64,000 nucleotides of DNA from Prolixibacteraceae bacterium (GTDB taxonomy: Bacteria; Bacteroidota; Bacteroidia; Bacteroidales; Prolixibacteraceae): assembly GCA_028377305.1 (NCBI GenBank), contig JAONJW010000003.1, positions 1 to 64,000 of the forward strand. Direction: 5' to 3'. The position numbers and the translations under genes are program-made. The notes beneath the pieces were generated by a model that ran no database searches, was not told the origin of the DNA, and saw only the letters and a program-made list of their open reading frames with translations. Each line of letters opens with the position of its first letter. Within the stretch, counting starts at the first letter, position 1. Below are positions 25,536-34,539 of the stretch, piece after piece.

Positions 25536-26360
25536 ATGAAAAAAGAGATCGTATTGGTTTTGGGTGGAGGAGCAGCCAAAGGGTTAGCCCACATCGGTGT
25601 TATAAGAGCATTGGAAGCGCATGATTATATAATAAGAGAGGTGGTAGGAACTTCTATTGGGGCTTTAGTTGGAGGAGTGTACTGTGCAGGAGGACTTGAT
25701 GCAATGGAGCGAATTATGACTTCGATGAAACGCACCGATTACTTAAAGTTGGTGGATATCACGATTGGTAAAGAGGGATGGGTTAAAGGTGGTAAGATTT
25801 TAAAAATTATGGAGAAAGAGGTGGCCAAAGATCAAGATATTTCTGACTTGGCAATTTCTTTTACAGCCGTTGCTACCGATATGCTTACCCATCAAGCCTT
25901 GGCGATAGGTAGTGGTAGTTTGCATCAGGCCATTCGTGCCTCAATCTCTATTCCCGACTTCTTCGTTCCTGTCTCTAGAGATGGGATGAAGTTGGTGGAT
26001 GGGGGACTTGTTTCGCCTCTTCCATTGGAGTTTGTTCAGAATAAAACGCTTCCTGTGGTTGCAGTTACACTTAGTGGAAAGCCTCCTAAGAAAGGGACTG
26101 TTATGGATGATGAGAAGAAGAAGACATTCTTGGCCTCTAAACTTCATTTTCCATCGATGAGGATTGCCAGTGTAGATATGTTAGTGTCCTCCTTGGAGTT
26201 AATGTTGATGACAATTTGTGAACAGTCTATATTGTATTATAAACCAGAGATGGTGGTGTCTGTCCCTTGGAATAGTTGTCAGTTCCACGAATTTCATAAA
26301 GCCAAGGAGCAAATCGAATTAGGCTATCGTTTGACAGAGGATCTTTTGTCTCGTCGTTAA
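25536..26360 (+). CDS. Patatin-like phospholipase
   Basis: A 274-residue patatin-fold hydrolase. The oxyanion loop GGGAAKG is at residues 10-16, the nucleophile elbow GTSIG at 38-42 (Ser40), and the catalytic dyad Asp155 in the DGG motif of MKLVDGG. This matches the RssA/YchK type of bacterial patatins, which cleave acyl esters of phospholipids. There is no signal peptide, so the protein is probably cytoplasmic or membrane-associated. It stands alone between a divergent neighbour and nadA, which follows on the same strand after 165 bases. Confidence 0.92.
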   Translation: MKKEIVLVLGGGAAKGLAHIGVIRALEAHDYIIREVVGTSIGALVGGVYCAGGLDAMERIMTSMKRTDYLKLVDITIGKEGWVKGGKILKIMEKEVAKDQDISDLAISFTAVATDMLTHQALAIGSGSLHQAIRASISIPDFFVPVSRDGMKLVDGGLVSPLPLEFVQNKTLPVVAVTLSGKPPKKGTVMDDEKKKTFLASKLHFPSMRIASVDMLVSSLELMLMTICEQSILYYKPEMVVSVPWNSCQFHEFHKAKEQIELGYRLTEDLLSRR

Positions 26361-26474
26361 GTTGTTGTGGTATTGGTTCCTGGTGATGAATGTGTATAAC
26401 AATCTTAAGAAATAAAGGTTTGTTGGTTATTTCTATATAGTTACAAAAAGGTTTCTTATTTTTGGGACCCACAA

Positions 26475-26494
26475 TATCCTTTGGTAAAAGGATA
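26475..26494 (+). promoter_or_regulatory. Small hairpin upstream of nadA
   Basis: The 8-bp perfect repeat TATCCTTT / AAAGGATA encloses a 4-base loop, 31 bases before the nadA start codon. It could be an operator or a leader hairpin. No T-run follows. Confidence 0.3.
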
Positions 26495-26525
26495 CAAATG
26501 AAATATTAACACATTCAATATTAGT

Positions 26526-27518
26526 ATGGAACCCATACAGATTAAAGAGATGTTAGAGGAGAAAGGTTTTATTGATATGCCTATCTCAAAAGAAGAGGAC
26601 ATCGTTAGCCAAATAGAGAAATTGAAGACGGAGAAGAATGCTGTGATACTAGGTCACTTCTATATATCTCCTGAACTACAGGATATTTCAGACTTCCTAG
26701 GGGACAGTCTGGCACTTGCAAGAAAAGCACAAGAGACAGATGCGGATATCATCGTTTTCTTAGGAGTTCACTTTATGGGTGAGACAGCTAAAATTTTGAA
26801 CCCTTCAAAGAAAGTGATTATTCCAGATCTTAATGCGGGATGCTCTCTTGCTGAGTCTGCTCCAAAAGATGCTTTTGCTGCGTTTAAATCGAAATATCCA
26901 GATCATCAAGTTATTTCTTACATCAACTGTACTGCGGATATTAAAACGTTGACAGATGTGGTTGTCACTTCATCTAATGCAAGGCAGATTGTGGATTCTT
27001 TTCCTGACGATGCTAAGTTGATCTTTGCTCCGGACAAGAACTTAGGGAACTATATGAACTCGGTTACAGGTCGTGATATGGTACTTTGGGATGGTGCTTG
27101 TATGGTACACGAAAAGTACTCTCTGGAGAAGATCATCAAACTAATGGATGAGAACGAAGATGCAAAATTTATTGCCCACCCAGAGTGTGAACAACCTGTT
27201 TTGATGGTTGCTGATTTCGTAGGATCAACCACTGCTTTGTTGAATTTCGTGAAAGAGAGTAACGATAAGAAATTTATTATTGCAACTGAGAGTGGCATTC
27301 TTCATCAAATGAGTAAGGAGTGTCCAGATAAGATACTTATTCCTGCTCCATCTGTGGATTCGACTTGTGGATGTAACGATTGTACTTTTATGAAGCTGAA
27401 TACACTTCCTAAATTGTATAATGCATTGAAGTATGAGCAACCAGAAATAATTTTGTCTGAAGAGACAATTGAACAAGCAAAGTCTCCAATATTACGAATG
27501 TTGGAGTTATCTAAGTGA
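26526..27518 (+). CDS. nadA: Quinolinate synthase NadA
   Basis: A 330-residue protein with the NadA signature set: AVILGHFYISPELQDISDFLGDSLALAR, VHFMGETAKILNPSKKVIIPDLNAGCSLAES, YINCTADIKTLTDVVVTSSNA, IFAPDKNLGNYM, HPECEQPV and the C-terminal DSTCGCNDCTFMKLN. The conserved cysteines that hold the [4Fe-4S] cluster are present. It condenses iminoaspartate with dihydroxyacetone phosphate to quinolinate in NAD synthesis. nadB and nadC are not adjacent. A weak terminator follows. Confidence 0.97.
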   Translation: MEPIQIKEMLEEKGFIDMPISKEEDIVSQIEKLKTEKNAVILGHFYISPELQDISDFLGDSLALARKAQETDADIIVFLGVHFMGETAKILNPSKKVIIPDLNAGCSLAESAPKDAFAAFKSKYPDHQVISYINCTADIKTLTDVVVTSSNARQIVDSFPDDAKLIFAPDKNLGNYMNSVTGRDMVLWDGACMVHEKYSLEKIIKLMDENEDAKFIAHPECEQPVLMVADFVGSTTALLNFVKESNDKKFIIATESGILHQMSKECPDKILIPAPSVDSTCGCNDCTFMKLNTLPKLYNALKYEQPEIILSEETIEQAKSPILRMLELSK

Positions 27519-27546
27519 TGTTCAAGAAAATAATATAAATATGAAG

Positions 27547-27582
27547 AATCTCTGTTACGATTGTGGCAGGGATTTTGTATTT
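27547..27582 (+). terminator. Probable terminator of nadA
   Basis: The stem AATCTCTG / CAGGGATT has one G-U pair and a 12-base loop, followed by TTGTATTTT. Confidence 0.55.
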
Positions 27583-27679
27583 TAACACCTTGATATTTTG
27601 ATCTTGATTGATCTAATCCCAATTCTATCTCGAGAAAGTAGTATTGGTGTGAAATGGAAACGACATGAATAAATTTGAT

Positions 27680-28987
27680 ATGAAAAAAATATTTAGATCT
27701 TTAAGTTTTCTTCTCCTCCTTTCATCCTTAATTATTAGCGGATGTAAAAAGAGTAGTAATAATGATAATAGCACTACGAAACCTACTGAACCACAATTGC
27801 CAGGTACGTATTATGGATCAGTGACGATTAATGCCTCTGATTCAGATGAAATACTTAAGAAATTTGCTGATGAGAAATATGATCGAATTAGTGGGTCTTT
27901 AACCGTTACCTATGCACATGATAATCTATCTAGTTTAAGTACGGTAAGAGAAATCACAGGATCATTAAATATTAATGGGATAGATGTTACAGATATTGAT
28001 TTTGTTCCTAAGTTAGATCAAGTAGGAGGGAGTGTTATTCTTAGAGATTTATCTAAGGTTACAACACTAAACGGTCTTTCTCTTGTCGATAGTATCAGTG
28101 GTGGATTAACAATAATAAGTTGTCCTGAAATAACCAACTTAGAGGGATTAGATGCATTGATTCTTCTTAGAGGAACTTTGATGTTAGAGAATCTAGACAA
28201 ATTAGCTAGTCTTGAAAATTTGTCTAAATTGAAAGAGTTAAATGGCTCATTAATAATGAATCAATGTAATGCCATTGAGTCATTGAATGGAACAGCATTG
28301 ATCGACTCTATCCCAGGTAATGTAGTGTTGAGGAATTGCGATATGTTGAATAACTTTGATGGGCTGGATAATGTAAAATATTTAAGTGGAAAGGTCGAAG
28401 TAAATAATCTTTCTGCTTTAGTAGACCTCTCGTTGTTACCGAAAGTGGATACCATCAGAATGAATGTACTGGTGTCGAATTGCGATGGGTTAGAGACCGT
28501 AACTGGTTTTGGAAGTGTTGAAGAGATTAAAGAAGGACTTCAATTTCAAAACTGCCCGGTGCTTAATACTGTTTCTGGTTTTACAAAGTTAGATTCGATT
28601 GGAGGAACACTATCTGCCCAATATTGTGATCATTTAGGTAACTTCAGCGGATTGTCAAGTTTGCGATTAATTAAAGGTAACTTGGAGTTATTAGGATCAT
28701 CAGAGATGACAGCATTGACTGGTTTTACTTCACCTCTTCGTATTAATGGAAAACTGAATGTCCGTAATAACTTAAAACTTACCTCACTAGGTGATGGTGC
28801 TGATGCAAGTGCAACAGGTTTGGCTGTAATAAGAGAGGTTCATGGAGGTATAGATATATTCTATAATAAAGAGTTGTCAGCATATTGTCCTCTAGCTAAT
28901 ATCACGACATTAGAAGGTGCATTTAGTTGCTTTGGAAACAAAGAAGATGCAAAATCCTTAGATGGAGTCAAGGAGATGTGTAAATAG
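27680..28987 (+). CDS. Lipoprotein of tandem receptor-L-domain-like repeats
   Basis: From the ATG at 27680 the protein has 435 residues with lipobox IISGC (Cys22). The track start adds five residues. After a linker rich in Asn, Ser and Thr, the rest is made of about a dozen repeats of 22-25 residues of the form GSLxIxxCxxLxxLxGLxxLxxIxG (for example GGLTIISCPEITNLEGLDAL and GSLIMNQCNAIESLNG). These resemble the Receptor L-domain solenoid found in surface proteins. Such folds bind protein or glycan ligands. The gene stands alone, and no function is recognised beyond probable ligand binding at the cell surface. Confidence 0.8.
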   Translation: MKKIFRSLSFLLLLSSLIISGCKKSSNNDNSTTKPTEPQLPGTYYGSVTINASDSDEILKKFADEKYDRISGSLTVTYAHDNLSSLSTVREITGSLNINGIDVTDIDFVPKLDQVGGSVILRDLSKVTTLNGLSLVDSISGGLTIISCPEITNLEGLDALILLRGTLMLENLDKLASLENLSKLKELNGSLIMNQCNAIESLNGTALIDSIPGNVVLRNCDMLNNFDGLDNVKYLSGKVEVNNLSALVDLSLLPKVDTIRMNVLVSNCDGLETVTGFGSVEEIKEGLQFQNCPVLNTVSGFTKLDSIGGTLSAQYCDHLGNFSGLSSLRLIKGNLELLGSSEMTALTGFTSPLRINGKLNVRNNLKLTSLGDGADASATGLAVIREVHGGIDIFYNKELSAYCPLANITTLEGAFSCFGNKEDAKSLDGVKEMCK

Positions 28988-29010
28988 ATAGTTTTACCTT
29001 TTCTTTATAT

Positions 29011-29051
29011 ACAACAAGAGTCACCCTTGGAATTGAGGTGACTCTTGTTGT
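29011..29051. terminator. Bidirectional terminator-like hairpin between the repeat lipoprotein and ilvE
   Basis: A 15-bp perfect stem, ACAACAAGAGTCACC / GGTGACTCTTGTTGT, with an 11-base loop, lying between convergent genes. T-runs are weak. Confidence 0.65.
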
Positions 29052-29073
29052 AAATAGGCGCTAATGAATTAAA

Positions 29074-30087
29074 TTATTCAATCACATCAATCCACCCGTG
29101 TTTGTCTTCTACTGTACCATATTGAATGCCACGAAGTGTATCATATAGCTTAGTGCTAACTTTTCCAGCATCGGTGCCGTAATTGTATTCTTTGTTTTCT
29201 TCCACGTCTACAATACGCTTAATCGGTGATATTACAGCAGCAGTACCACATGCTCCAACTTCATCAAAGGTTGCAAGTTCCTCCTCTTCGATAGGGCGAA
29301 CCTCTACATTCATTCCTAGGTCAGTTGCAATTTGTCTAAGACTCTTATTTGTGATAGACTCTAAGATTGATGATGATCGAGGAGTGATATATTTATTTCC
29401 TTGAATCGCAAAGAAGTTTGCAGGTCCACATTCATCGATATATTTTTTTTCTTTTGCATCCAAATATAGAACGGCAGAGAAACCTTCAGAGTGAGCTCTT
29501 TCTCCAGCAACCATACTTGCAGCATAATTACCGCCAACCTTGAATTTTCCTGTTCCATGTGGTGCTGCACGATCATATTCACGATATATCGCAAGATCAG
29601 TTGGTTTAAAACCTTCTTTGAAGTATGGTCCAACAGGCATTACAAATACTACGAATAGATATTCATCTGCCGGTTTTACTCCTACTTGTGCACCTGTTCC
29701 GATTAAAAGAGGTCTGATATATAGTGAAGCACCACTTTCGTATGGAGGAATAAAGTGTTCATTAAGCTCAATCGCTTTTTTGACAGCATTACAGAAAATG
29801 TCTTCAGGAATTGGTTGCATACGTATACCTTCTGCAGATTCTGACATGCGTTTAGCATTATCCTTCATTCTGAAAACACGTATCTTACCATCTTTGCCCT
29901 TAAATGCTTTTAAGCCTTCGAAACATTCTTGACCGTAGTGAAGACAAGTTGCACCCATGTGCATGGTTATTTCTTCAGAAGAATGTGTTTCTAGTCCTCC
30001 CCATTTGCCATCTTTGAAATAGCAACGTACATTATAATCGGTTTTAGAGTAACCAAACCCGAGATTTTTCCAGTCTTTAGTTTCCAT
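29074..30087 (-). CDS. ilvE: Branched-chain amino acid aminotransferase
   Basis: A 337-residue class IV PLP aminotransferase. It has the family start LGFGYSKTDYNVRCYFKDGKWG, the substrate motif LHYGQECFEGLKAFKG, the PLP lysine region GTGKFKVGGNYAASM, DECGPANFFAIQ, and GTAAVISPI near the end. It interconverts Leu, Ile and Val with their keto acids. A perfect -7 element, TACCTTTG on the minus strand (30233-30240), is the best promoter candidate, leaving a leader of about 140 bases. No neighbouring ilv genes are in the window. Confidence 0.95.
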   Translation of the reverse strand: METKDWKNLGFGYSKTDYNVRCYFKDGKWGGLETHSSEEITMHMGATCLHYGQECFEGLKAFKGKDGKIRVFRMKDNAKRMSESAEGIRMQPIPEDIFCNAVKKAIELNEHFIPPYESGASLYIRPLLIGTGAQVGVKPADEYLFVVFVMPVGPYFKEGFKPTDLAIYREYDRAAPHGTGKFKVGGNYAASMVAGERAHSEGFSAVLYLDAKEKKYIDECGPANFFAIQGNKYITPRSSSILESITNKSLRQIATDLGMNVEVRPIEEEELATFDEVGACGTAAVISPIKRIVDVEENKEYNYGTDAGKVSTKLYDTLRGIQYGTVEDKHGWIDVIE

Positions 30088-30358
30088 CTCTATCGTTTAA
30101 GATTGTTATCAATAAAGAAGCCTTATATTGATTTAAGGCATCGTGTGTCGTTTAATATTGTTAGCAATAAGATGAAAGTGTGGATCTTATGCCATATTTC
30201 AAAAGGAATTTCTGTTAATATCCTTATGAAATCAAAGGTACAAATAGTAAAAGTAAAATATACTAACAAATAAGCATATAAATATCAAAGAAAATAGATA
30301 AATTTACTCTTTGGTATATAGTTAAATTAATATTAGGATCAATCTAAAAAATACTTTT

Positions 30359-30775
30359 ATGAAATACATATTTTGGACCATGGTATTGATTGGATTTGCT
30401 TTTACTTCATGTCATAGTCTAAAAAAATCTTCTTCCGAAGAGACAAAAACTGAAAGTACCAAAGCGAAATCAACACCACTAACAGTCAAGAAAGAGAAAG
30501 TCGTGGCAGCAAAAGGAGAGGATTCTTCTGTTGGCAACTTTAAATATTATATTATTTGGGGAAGTTTCCAACATCAGGAAAATGCTCTAAAATTAAAGAA
30601 GCAGTTAATCGACGAATACCAAACACCGGCTTTTATTCTAGTCAATGAAGAAGGTTGGTTTCGTGTCTGTTTCGAGAGTCATAATAAAGAGAAAAGCGCA
30701 CGAGCACGTATTCAACAGTTACGAGACAAATATCCTAATTTTGAGACAATGTGGTTGTTGATTAATAAATTATAA
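30359..30775 (+). CDS. SPOR-domain lipoprotein
   Basis: A 138-residue protein with lipobox AFTSC (Cys18), a charged low-complexity linker rich in Ser, Lys and Glu, and a C-terminal SPOR domain (FKYYIIWGSFQHQENALKLKKQL, then GWFRVCFESHNKEKSARARIQQLRDKYPNFETMWLL). SPOR domains bind denuded peptidoglycan glycan strands at division sites. It therefore probably tethers an outer- or inner-leaflet lipid anchor to the wall. Monocistronic with a strong terminator. Confidence 0.9.
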   Translation: MKYIFWTMVLIGFAFTSCHSLKKSSSEETKTESTKAKSTPLTVKKEKVVAAKGEDSSVGNFKYYIIWGSFQHQENALKLKKQLIDEYQTPAFILVNEEGWFRVCFESHNKEKSARARIQQLRDKYPNFETMWLLINKL

Positions 30776-30777
30776 GT

Positions 30778-30814
30778 AAAAATCCCAAAGCAAAATATAT
30801 GCTTTGGGATTTTT
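30778..30814. terminator. Bidirectional terminator between the SPOR gene and frr
   Basis: A 15-bp perfect stem, AAAAATCCCAAAGCA / TGCTTTGGGATTTTT, with a 7-base loop, directly between two convergent genes. Confidence 0.9.
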
Positions 30815-30830
30815 AATAGCGTATCAAACA

Positions 30831-31397
30831 TTACACAGTAAGAATATCTACTTCTTTAGCTTTTAGTAGTTCGTCGACTTTCTTGATGTATTTATCCGTA
30901 AGCACCTGTACATCTGCTAATGAGTTCTTCTCTTGATCTTCAGAGATCTCAGTTGCTTTTAACATTTTTTTGAAAGTGTCGTTCGCATCTTTACGTGCAC
31001 CACGTATAGCGATCTTAGCATTCTCTCCAGCAGTATTAGCATCTTTAACAAGCCCTTTACGACGTTCTTCAGTCAATGGTGGTACATTAAGACGAATAAC
31101 CTCCCCATTATTATCAGGATTTAGCCCAAGATTAGAGTTTATTAGAGCCTTTTCAATATCTGGAATAAGTTGCTTCTCCCATGGCTGTACTGCAATTGTA
31201 CGTGCATCAGGAGTATTGACATTTGCAACTTGAGATAGAGGGGTTGGAGACCCATAGTACTCGACCATTACACCATCTAACATGCGAGGACTTGCTTTAC
31301 CTGCACGAATACTTGCTAGTTCTTTATCAAGATGCTCAATCGTGTTGTCCATCTTTTCTTGAACCATATCTAAAATCATTTGTAACTCTTCATTCAT
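30831..31397 (-). CDS. frr: Ribosome recycling factor
   Basis: A 188-residue protein with the whole RRF sequence: KMDNTIEHLDKELASIRAGKASPRMLDGVMVEYYGS, the head-domain region TIAVQPWEKQLIPDIEKALINSNLGLNPDNNGEVIRLNVPPLTEERR, and the tail helix IKKVDELLKAKEVDILTV. RRF splits post-termination ribosomes together with EF-G. It follows pyrH by 83 bases on the same strand, the conserved pyrH-frr pair. Confidence 0.97.
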   Translation of the reverse strand: MNEELQMILDMVQEKMDNTIEHLDKELASIRAGKASPRMLDGVMVEYYGSPTPLSQVANVNTPDARTIAVQPWEKQLIPDIEKALINSNLGLNPDNNGEVIRLNVPPLTEERRKGLVKDANTAGENAKIAIRGARKDANDTFKKMLKATEISEDQEKNSLADVQVLTDKYIKKVDELLKAKEVDILTV

Positions 31398-31480
31398 TGC
31401 TTAGGAGTTTTTATGGTTGTTTTATCTATTTTATCAGAATAACTCAATCTATCCATATTTGTTCTTCAAATATAGTGAGA

Positions 31481-32194
31481 TTAGTTATTATACACATATG
31501 TTCCAATATTTTCTCCATCGATAACCTTTACAAGGTTGCCAATTGTATCCATATCAAAAACAATAACAGGTAAATTATTTTCTTTACACATGGCTGTTGC
31601 TGTAAGATCCATAATTTTCAACCCTTGACTGTATATCTCATCAAAAGTAATTTGATCATATTTTGTTGCTGAAGGGTCTTTTTCAGGATCTGCTGTGTAT
31701 ATTCCGTCAACTCTTGTTCCTTTAAGCATAACATCTGCTTCAACTTCTATTCCACGAAGGCTTGAACCTGTATCAGTTGTAAAATATGGATTACCTGTTC
31801 CACCTGAAAGAATAACTACTTCTCCAGATTCTAGGCTTTCAATGGCTTTATCTTTAGAATAGAACTCTCCTACAGGCTCCATTCTTATTGCAGTTAAAAC
31901 ACGATTCGCAACCCCATTATTTTTAAGAGCAGATCCAAGTGCTAAGCTGTTAATAACAGTTGCAAGCATACCCATTTGATCTCCTTTAACACGATCAAAT
32001 CCTTGAGTTGAGCCACTTAAACCTCTAAAGATATTTCCTCCTCCGATTACAATTGCTACTTGAACGCCTTTGTCAACGATCTCCTTGATTTGAGTTGCAT
32101 AGTCGTTAAGTCTTTTTGAATCGATGCCATATTCTTGGCTTCCCATTAATGATTCTCCAGATAGTTTAAGTAGTACTCTTTTAAATTTTGCCAT
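31481..32194 (-). CDS. pyrH: UMP kinase PyrH
   Basis: From the ATG at 32194 ([18 protein letters not shown]) the protein has 237 residues, the normal length. The eight extra track residues are not family-like. Motifs are [55 protein letters not shown], and [20 protein letters not shown] near the end. The bacterial hexameric enzyme makes UDP from UMP and ATP. A promoter lies just upstream. In many Bacteroidota pyrH-frr follow tsf directly, but here 6 kb of glycan genes intervene. Confidence 0.97.
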   Translation of the reverse strand: MAKFKRVLLKLSGESLMGSQEYGIDSKRLNDYATQIKEIVDKGVQVAIVIGGGNIFRGLSGSTQGFDRVKGDQMGMLATVINSLALGSALKNNGVANRVLTAIRMEPVGEFYSKDKAIESLESGEVVILSGGTGNPYFTTDTGSSLRGIEVEADVMLKGTRVDGIYTADPEKDPSATKYDQITFDEIYSQGLKIMDLTATAMCKENNLPVIVFDMDTIGNLVKVIDGENIGTYVYNN

Positions 32195-32215
32195 GATTAT
32201 AGAAAAATGTTTTGC

Positions 32216-32246
32216 CAAAATTACGATAGATTAAGCAGATACGAAA
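32216..32246 (-). promoter_or_regulatory. Bacteroidota-type promoter of pyrH-frr
   Basis: Minus strand: TTTC (one mismatch to TTTG), exactly 19 bases, then a perfect TAATTTTG. It is 22 bases from the ATG at 32194. Confidence 0.6.
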
Positions 32247-32372
32247 ATATCTATGCGAGAATTAAACGGGTTTTATACACCATTAATTCTTGAATTGCAT
32301 AAAAAGTATAGATGATGCTATTTATTAGATCTTTTGTTAACTTCGTGAGTGAATTAATGAGTAGAATGTTTT

Positions 32373-33191
32373 ATGGATGATCTAACGAATAAAGGTGTAG
32401 TTAAGGATGGTGTTTCGTTAATTATTACAACATATAATTGGCCGGAGGCACTCGATATTGTTTTGGAACGAGTTGTTAACCAGTCAGTTATGCCTAATGA
32501 GGTTATTGTTGCAGATGATGGTTCAACTGAGGAAACAAAAGAACTAATTGATCTTTGGAGGGAACAATTTCCTGTTCCTGTCATCCATTCATGGATTGAA
32601 GATGAGGGGTTTAGAGCTTCAATGAGCCGTAATATGGCAATTAAGCAATCTTCATATAGTTATCTGATTTTTCTTGATGGTGATATTTTGATTCGCAGAA
32701 GATTTGTAGAGGATCACCTTAAAGCACGGGAAAAAGGATATTTCTTGGCAGGTTCAAGAGCTAGACTAAGTAAAGAGTTGTCGGATAGATTATTATCAAA
32801 AGAAATCCGTAGGGAAGGGTTTTTCACAAAAGGGGTCGGACGTAGATTGGTCTTTCTTCACTGTCCATGGTATCATAAGTTTGTAAAAGGAATTACAGAT
32901 CACTATAAGAAAGTTCGAAGTTGTCATCTCTCCTTATGGAGAAAAAATATTATTGATGTAGATGGATTTGATGAGTCTTTTGAAGGTTGGGGACTTGAAG
33001 ATTCTGATTTGATTGTTCGTCTAATGAACAATGGAGTCAAACGTAAGAACCTACCACTTATAGCTGGATGTTCACATATCTTTCATTCTCAGAAAGAGAA
33101 TAATCGTCTTGCTGAGAATGAAAAGTACCTACAGGCTGCTATTGAAAGAAAGCAAACAATGGCAGTTAAAGGAATATCAAAGAGTAAATAG
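32373..33191 (+). CDS. Family 2 glycosyltransferase (galactosyltransferase-like C-terminus)
   Basis: A 272-residue GT-A enzyme. The N-terminal half has VSLIITTYNWPEALDIVLERVVNQ, the nucleotide-binding VADDGSTEETKELI, and the metal-binding pair DGD (residues of about 98-100) in LIFLDGDILIRRRF. The second half carries the Glyco_transf_7C signature DGFDESFEGWGLEDSDLIVRLMNNG. It transfers a sugar from an NDP donor onto a surface glycan. It is divergent from pyrH and ends one base before the stop of the convergent GT2 gene. Confidence 0.9.
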   Translation: MDDLTNKGVVKDGVSLIITTYNWPEALDIVLERVVNQSVMPNEVIVADDGSTEETKELIDLWREQFPVPVIHSWIEDEGFRASMSRNMAIKQSSYSYLIFLDGDILIRRRFVEDHLKAREKGYFLAGSRARLSKELSDRLLSKEIRREGFFTKGVGRRLVFLHCPWYHKFVKGITDHYKKVRSCHLSLWRKNIIDVDGFDESFEGWGLEDSDLIVRLMNNGVKRKNLPLIAGCSHIFHSQKENNRLAENEKYLQAAIERKQTMAVKGISKSK

Positions 33192-33192
33192 A

Positions 33193-34248
33193 TTAATTGC
33201 TCTTTGATGCTTCATATAGTGTATATCTATTATGTGTATGTTTTTTTAGAGCACTCTTTCTTTTCTTACGATTAAAATGATATACGATACCAACTTTAAG
33301 TAAATACTTGGTTAAAAGAATGTAGTTGCTGAATTCTTTCTTATATTGTTTCTTTATCAGGGTATTAATTAGTGGAAGATAAAGTTCTTTGTAATTTATG
33401 CAATGATGAACATCATTCTTCTCAATGATTTTTAATATGAATGCTTTAAATATACTTTGTTCTTCATTGTTATTAAATGATTTGTATTTCCAAAGATACT
33501 TACTGATTTGAGATTCTTCTTCTGAGAGTGGGCCAATGATAGCCGTAAGGTATCTAAGGTTAATTTCATTAAAGTTGTCTTCTTGTTGTTTCTTTTTTAA
33601 TGAACTAACTTGCTTGTTATGTACTCGATATAAAAGTAGTACTTCATCTATATTGGCTAGCTTGGTTACAAGAGCTGCTCTTGTCCACAAGTCATAGTCC
33701 TGAGTCGAACACAAAGATTCATCATAGAATAGATTGTACTTCTTGACATCTTCAGTTCTAATCAAAACGGAGGGATGTGCTAAACAGCTTTTGAAAATTA
33801 GTTTTGCTTTTATCTCTTGTGGAGTCGATAAATTAATCCAAAACTTCTTAGATTTTCCAAACATTTTTATTTGGCTACCTACAATCGATATATCCTTGTT
33901 TTTTTCAAGAAAGTCTATCTGCTTTTCAAATCTTGTTGGCAAAGCTATATCGTCAGCATCCATTCTAGCAATATACTTACCATCAGCAATCTCTAAAGCA
34001 CGATTCATTGAGTAAGCTAGTCCACGATTTTTATCATTCAAGATTATTTTGATACAACGATTAGATGTAGATAGCTCTTCCAGAAAATTATGCAAATCTG
34101 TATATTGGGGATTATCATTAACAATGATAAATTCAATGTCCTTTATCGTTTGATTTAAGATTGAGTTGACAGCTTCTGTTATCCAATTAAAATCTTCATT
34201 ATAAACAGACATTAGTACGGATACAACCACTTGATGTGTTTCTTTCAT
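33193..34248 (-). CDS. Family 2 glycosyltransferase
   Basis: A 351-residue GT2 enzyme. VSVLMSVYNEDFNWITEAVNSILNQT, FIIVNDNPQ and the metal motif RMDADDIA (residues of about 94-101) define the GT-A domain. DYDLWTRAAL is the usual acceptor-side motif. The last 120 residues are basic and have no recognised domain. The coding DNA appears more A+T-rich than the flanking translation genes. It probably acts in the same polysaccharide pathway as its neighbours. Its 3' end touches the convergent GT2 gene. Confidence 0.9.
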   Translation of the reverse strand: MKETHQVVVSVLMSVYNEDFNWITEAVNSILNQTIKDIEFIIVNDNPQYTDLHNFLEELSTSNRCIKIILNDKNRGLAYSMNRALEIADGKYIARMDADDIALPTRFEKQIDFLEKNKDISIVGSQIKMFGKSKKFWINLSTPQEIKAKLIFKSCLAHPSVLIRTEDVKKYNLFYDESLCSTQDYDLWTRAALVTKLANIDEVLLLYRVHNKQVSSLKKKQQEDNFNEINLRYLTAIIGPLSEEESQISKYLWKYKSFNNNEEQSIFKAFILKIIEKNDVHHCINYKELYLPLINTLIKKQYKKEFSNYILLTKYLLKVGIVYHFNRKKRKSALKKHTHNRYTLYEASKSN

Positions 34249-34539
34249 CTTTAATACTTGATTTGAAATATTGTGTACAACATAAGAAATGAAAAATATG
34301 CAAATAAATATAAGAATGTTTAGGTTGTTTGCCTAAGGTTGTAAAAGAGTTAACTATATCATCTTCAATGTTCAGGTATATGCCAATAATTGGAGCTAAC
34401 TTTAATGACAAGATCTCATTTAAATTGGTTTGATATTTTTGTCTGTTTAAATAATTACGGTCGTTTAGAGGATATTTATGTGTTGGATTTGTTCCATTGT
34501 AATTTTCTAAACAATCAAAAGTTCATAGCCAATATAAGA
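34249..34539. other. A+T-rich intergenic stretch inside the glycan block
   Basis: About 290 bases between two minus-strand glycosyltransferase genes. No gene is seen. The short plus-strand ORF here is a shadow running into the next gene. Confidence 0.5.
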
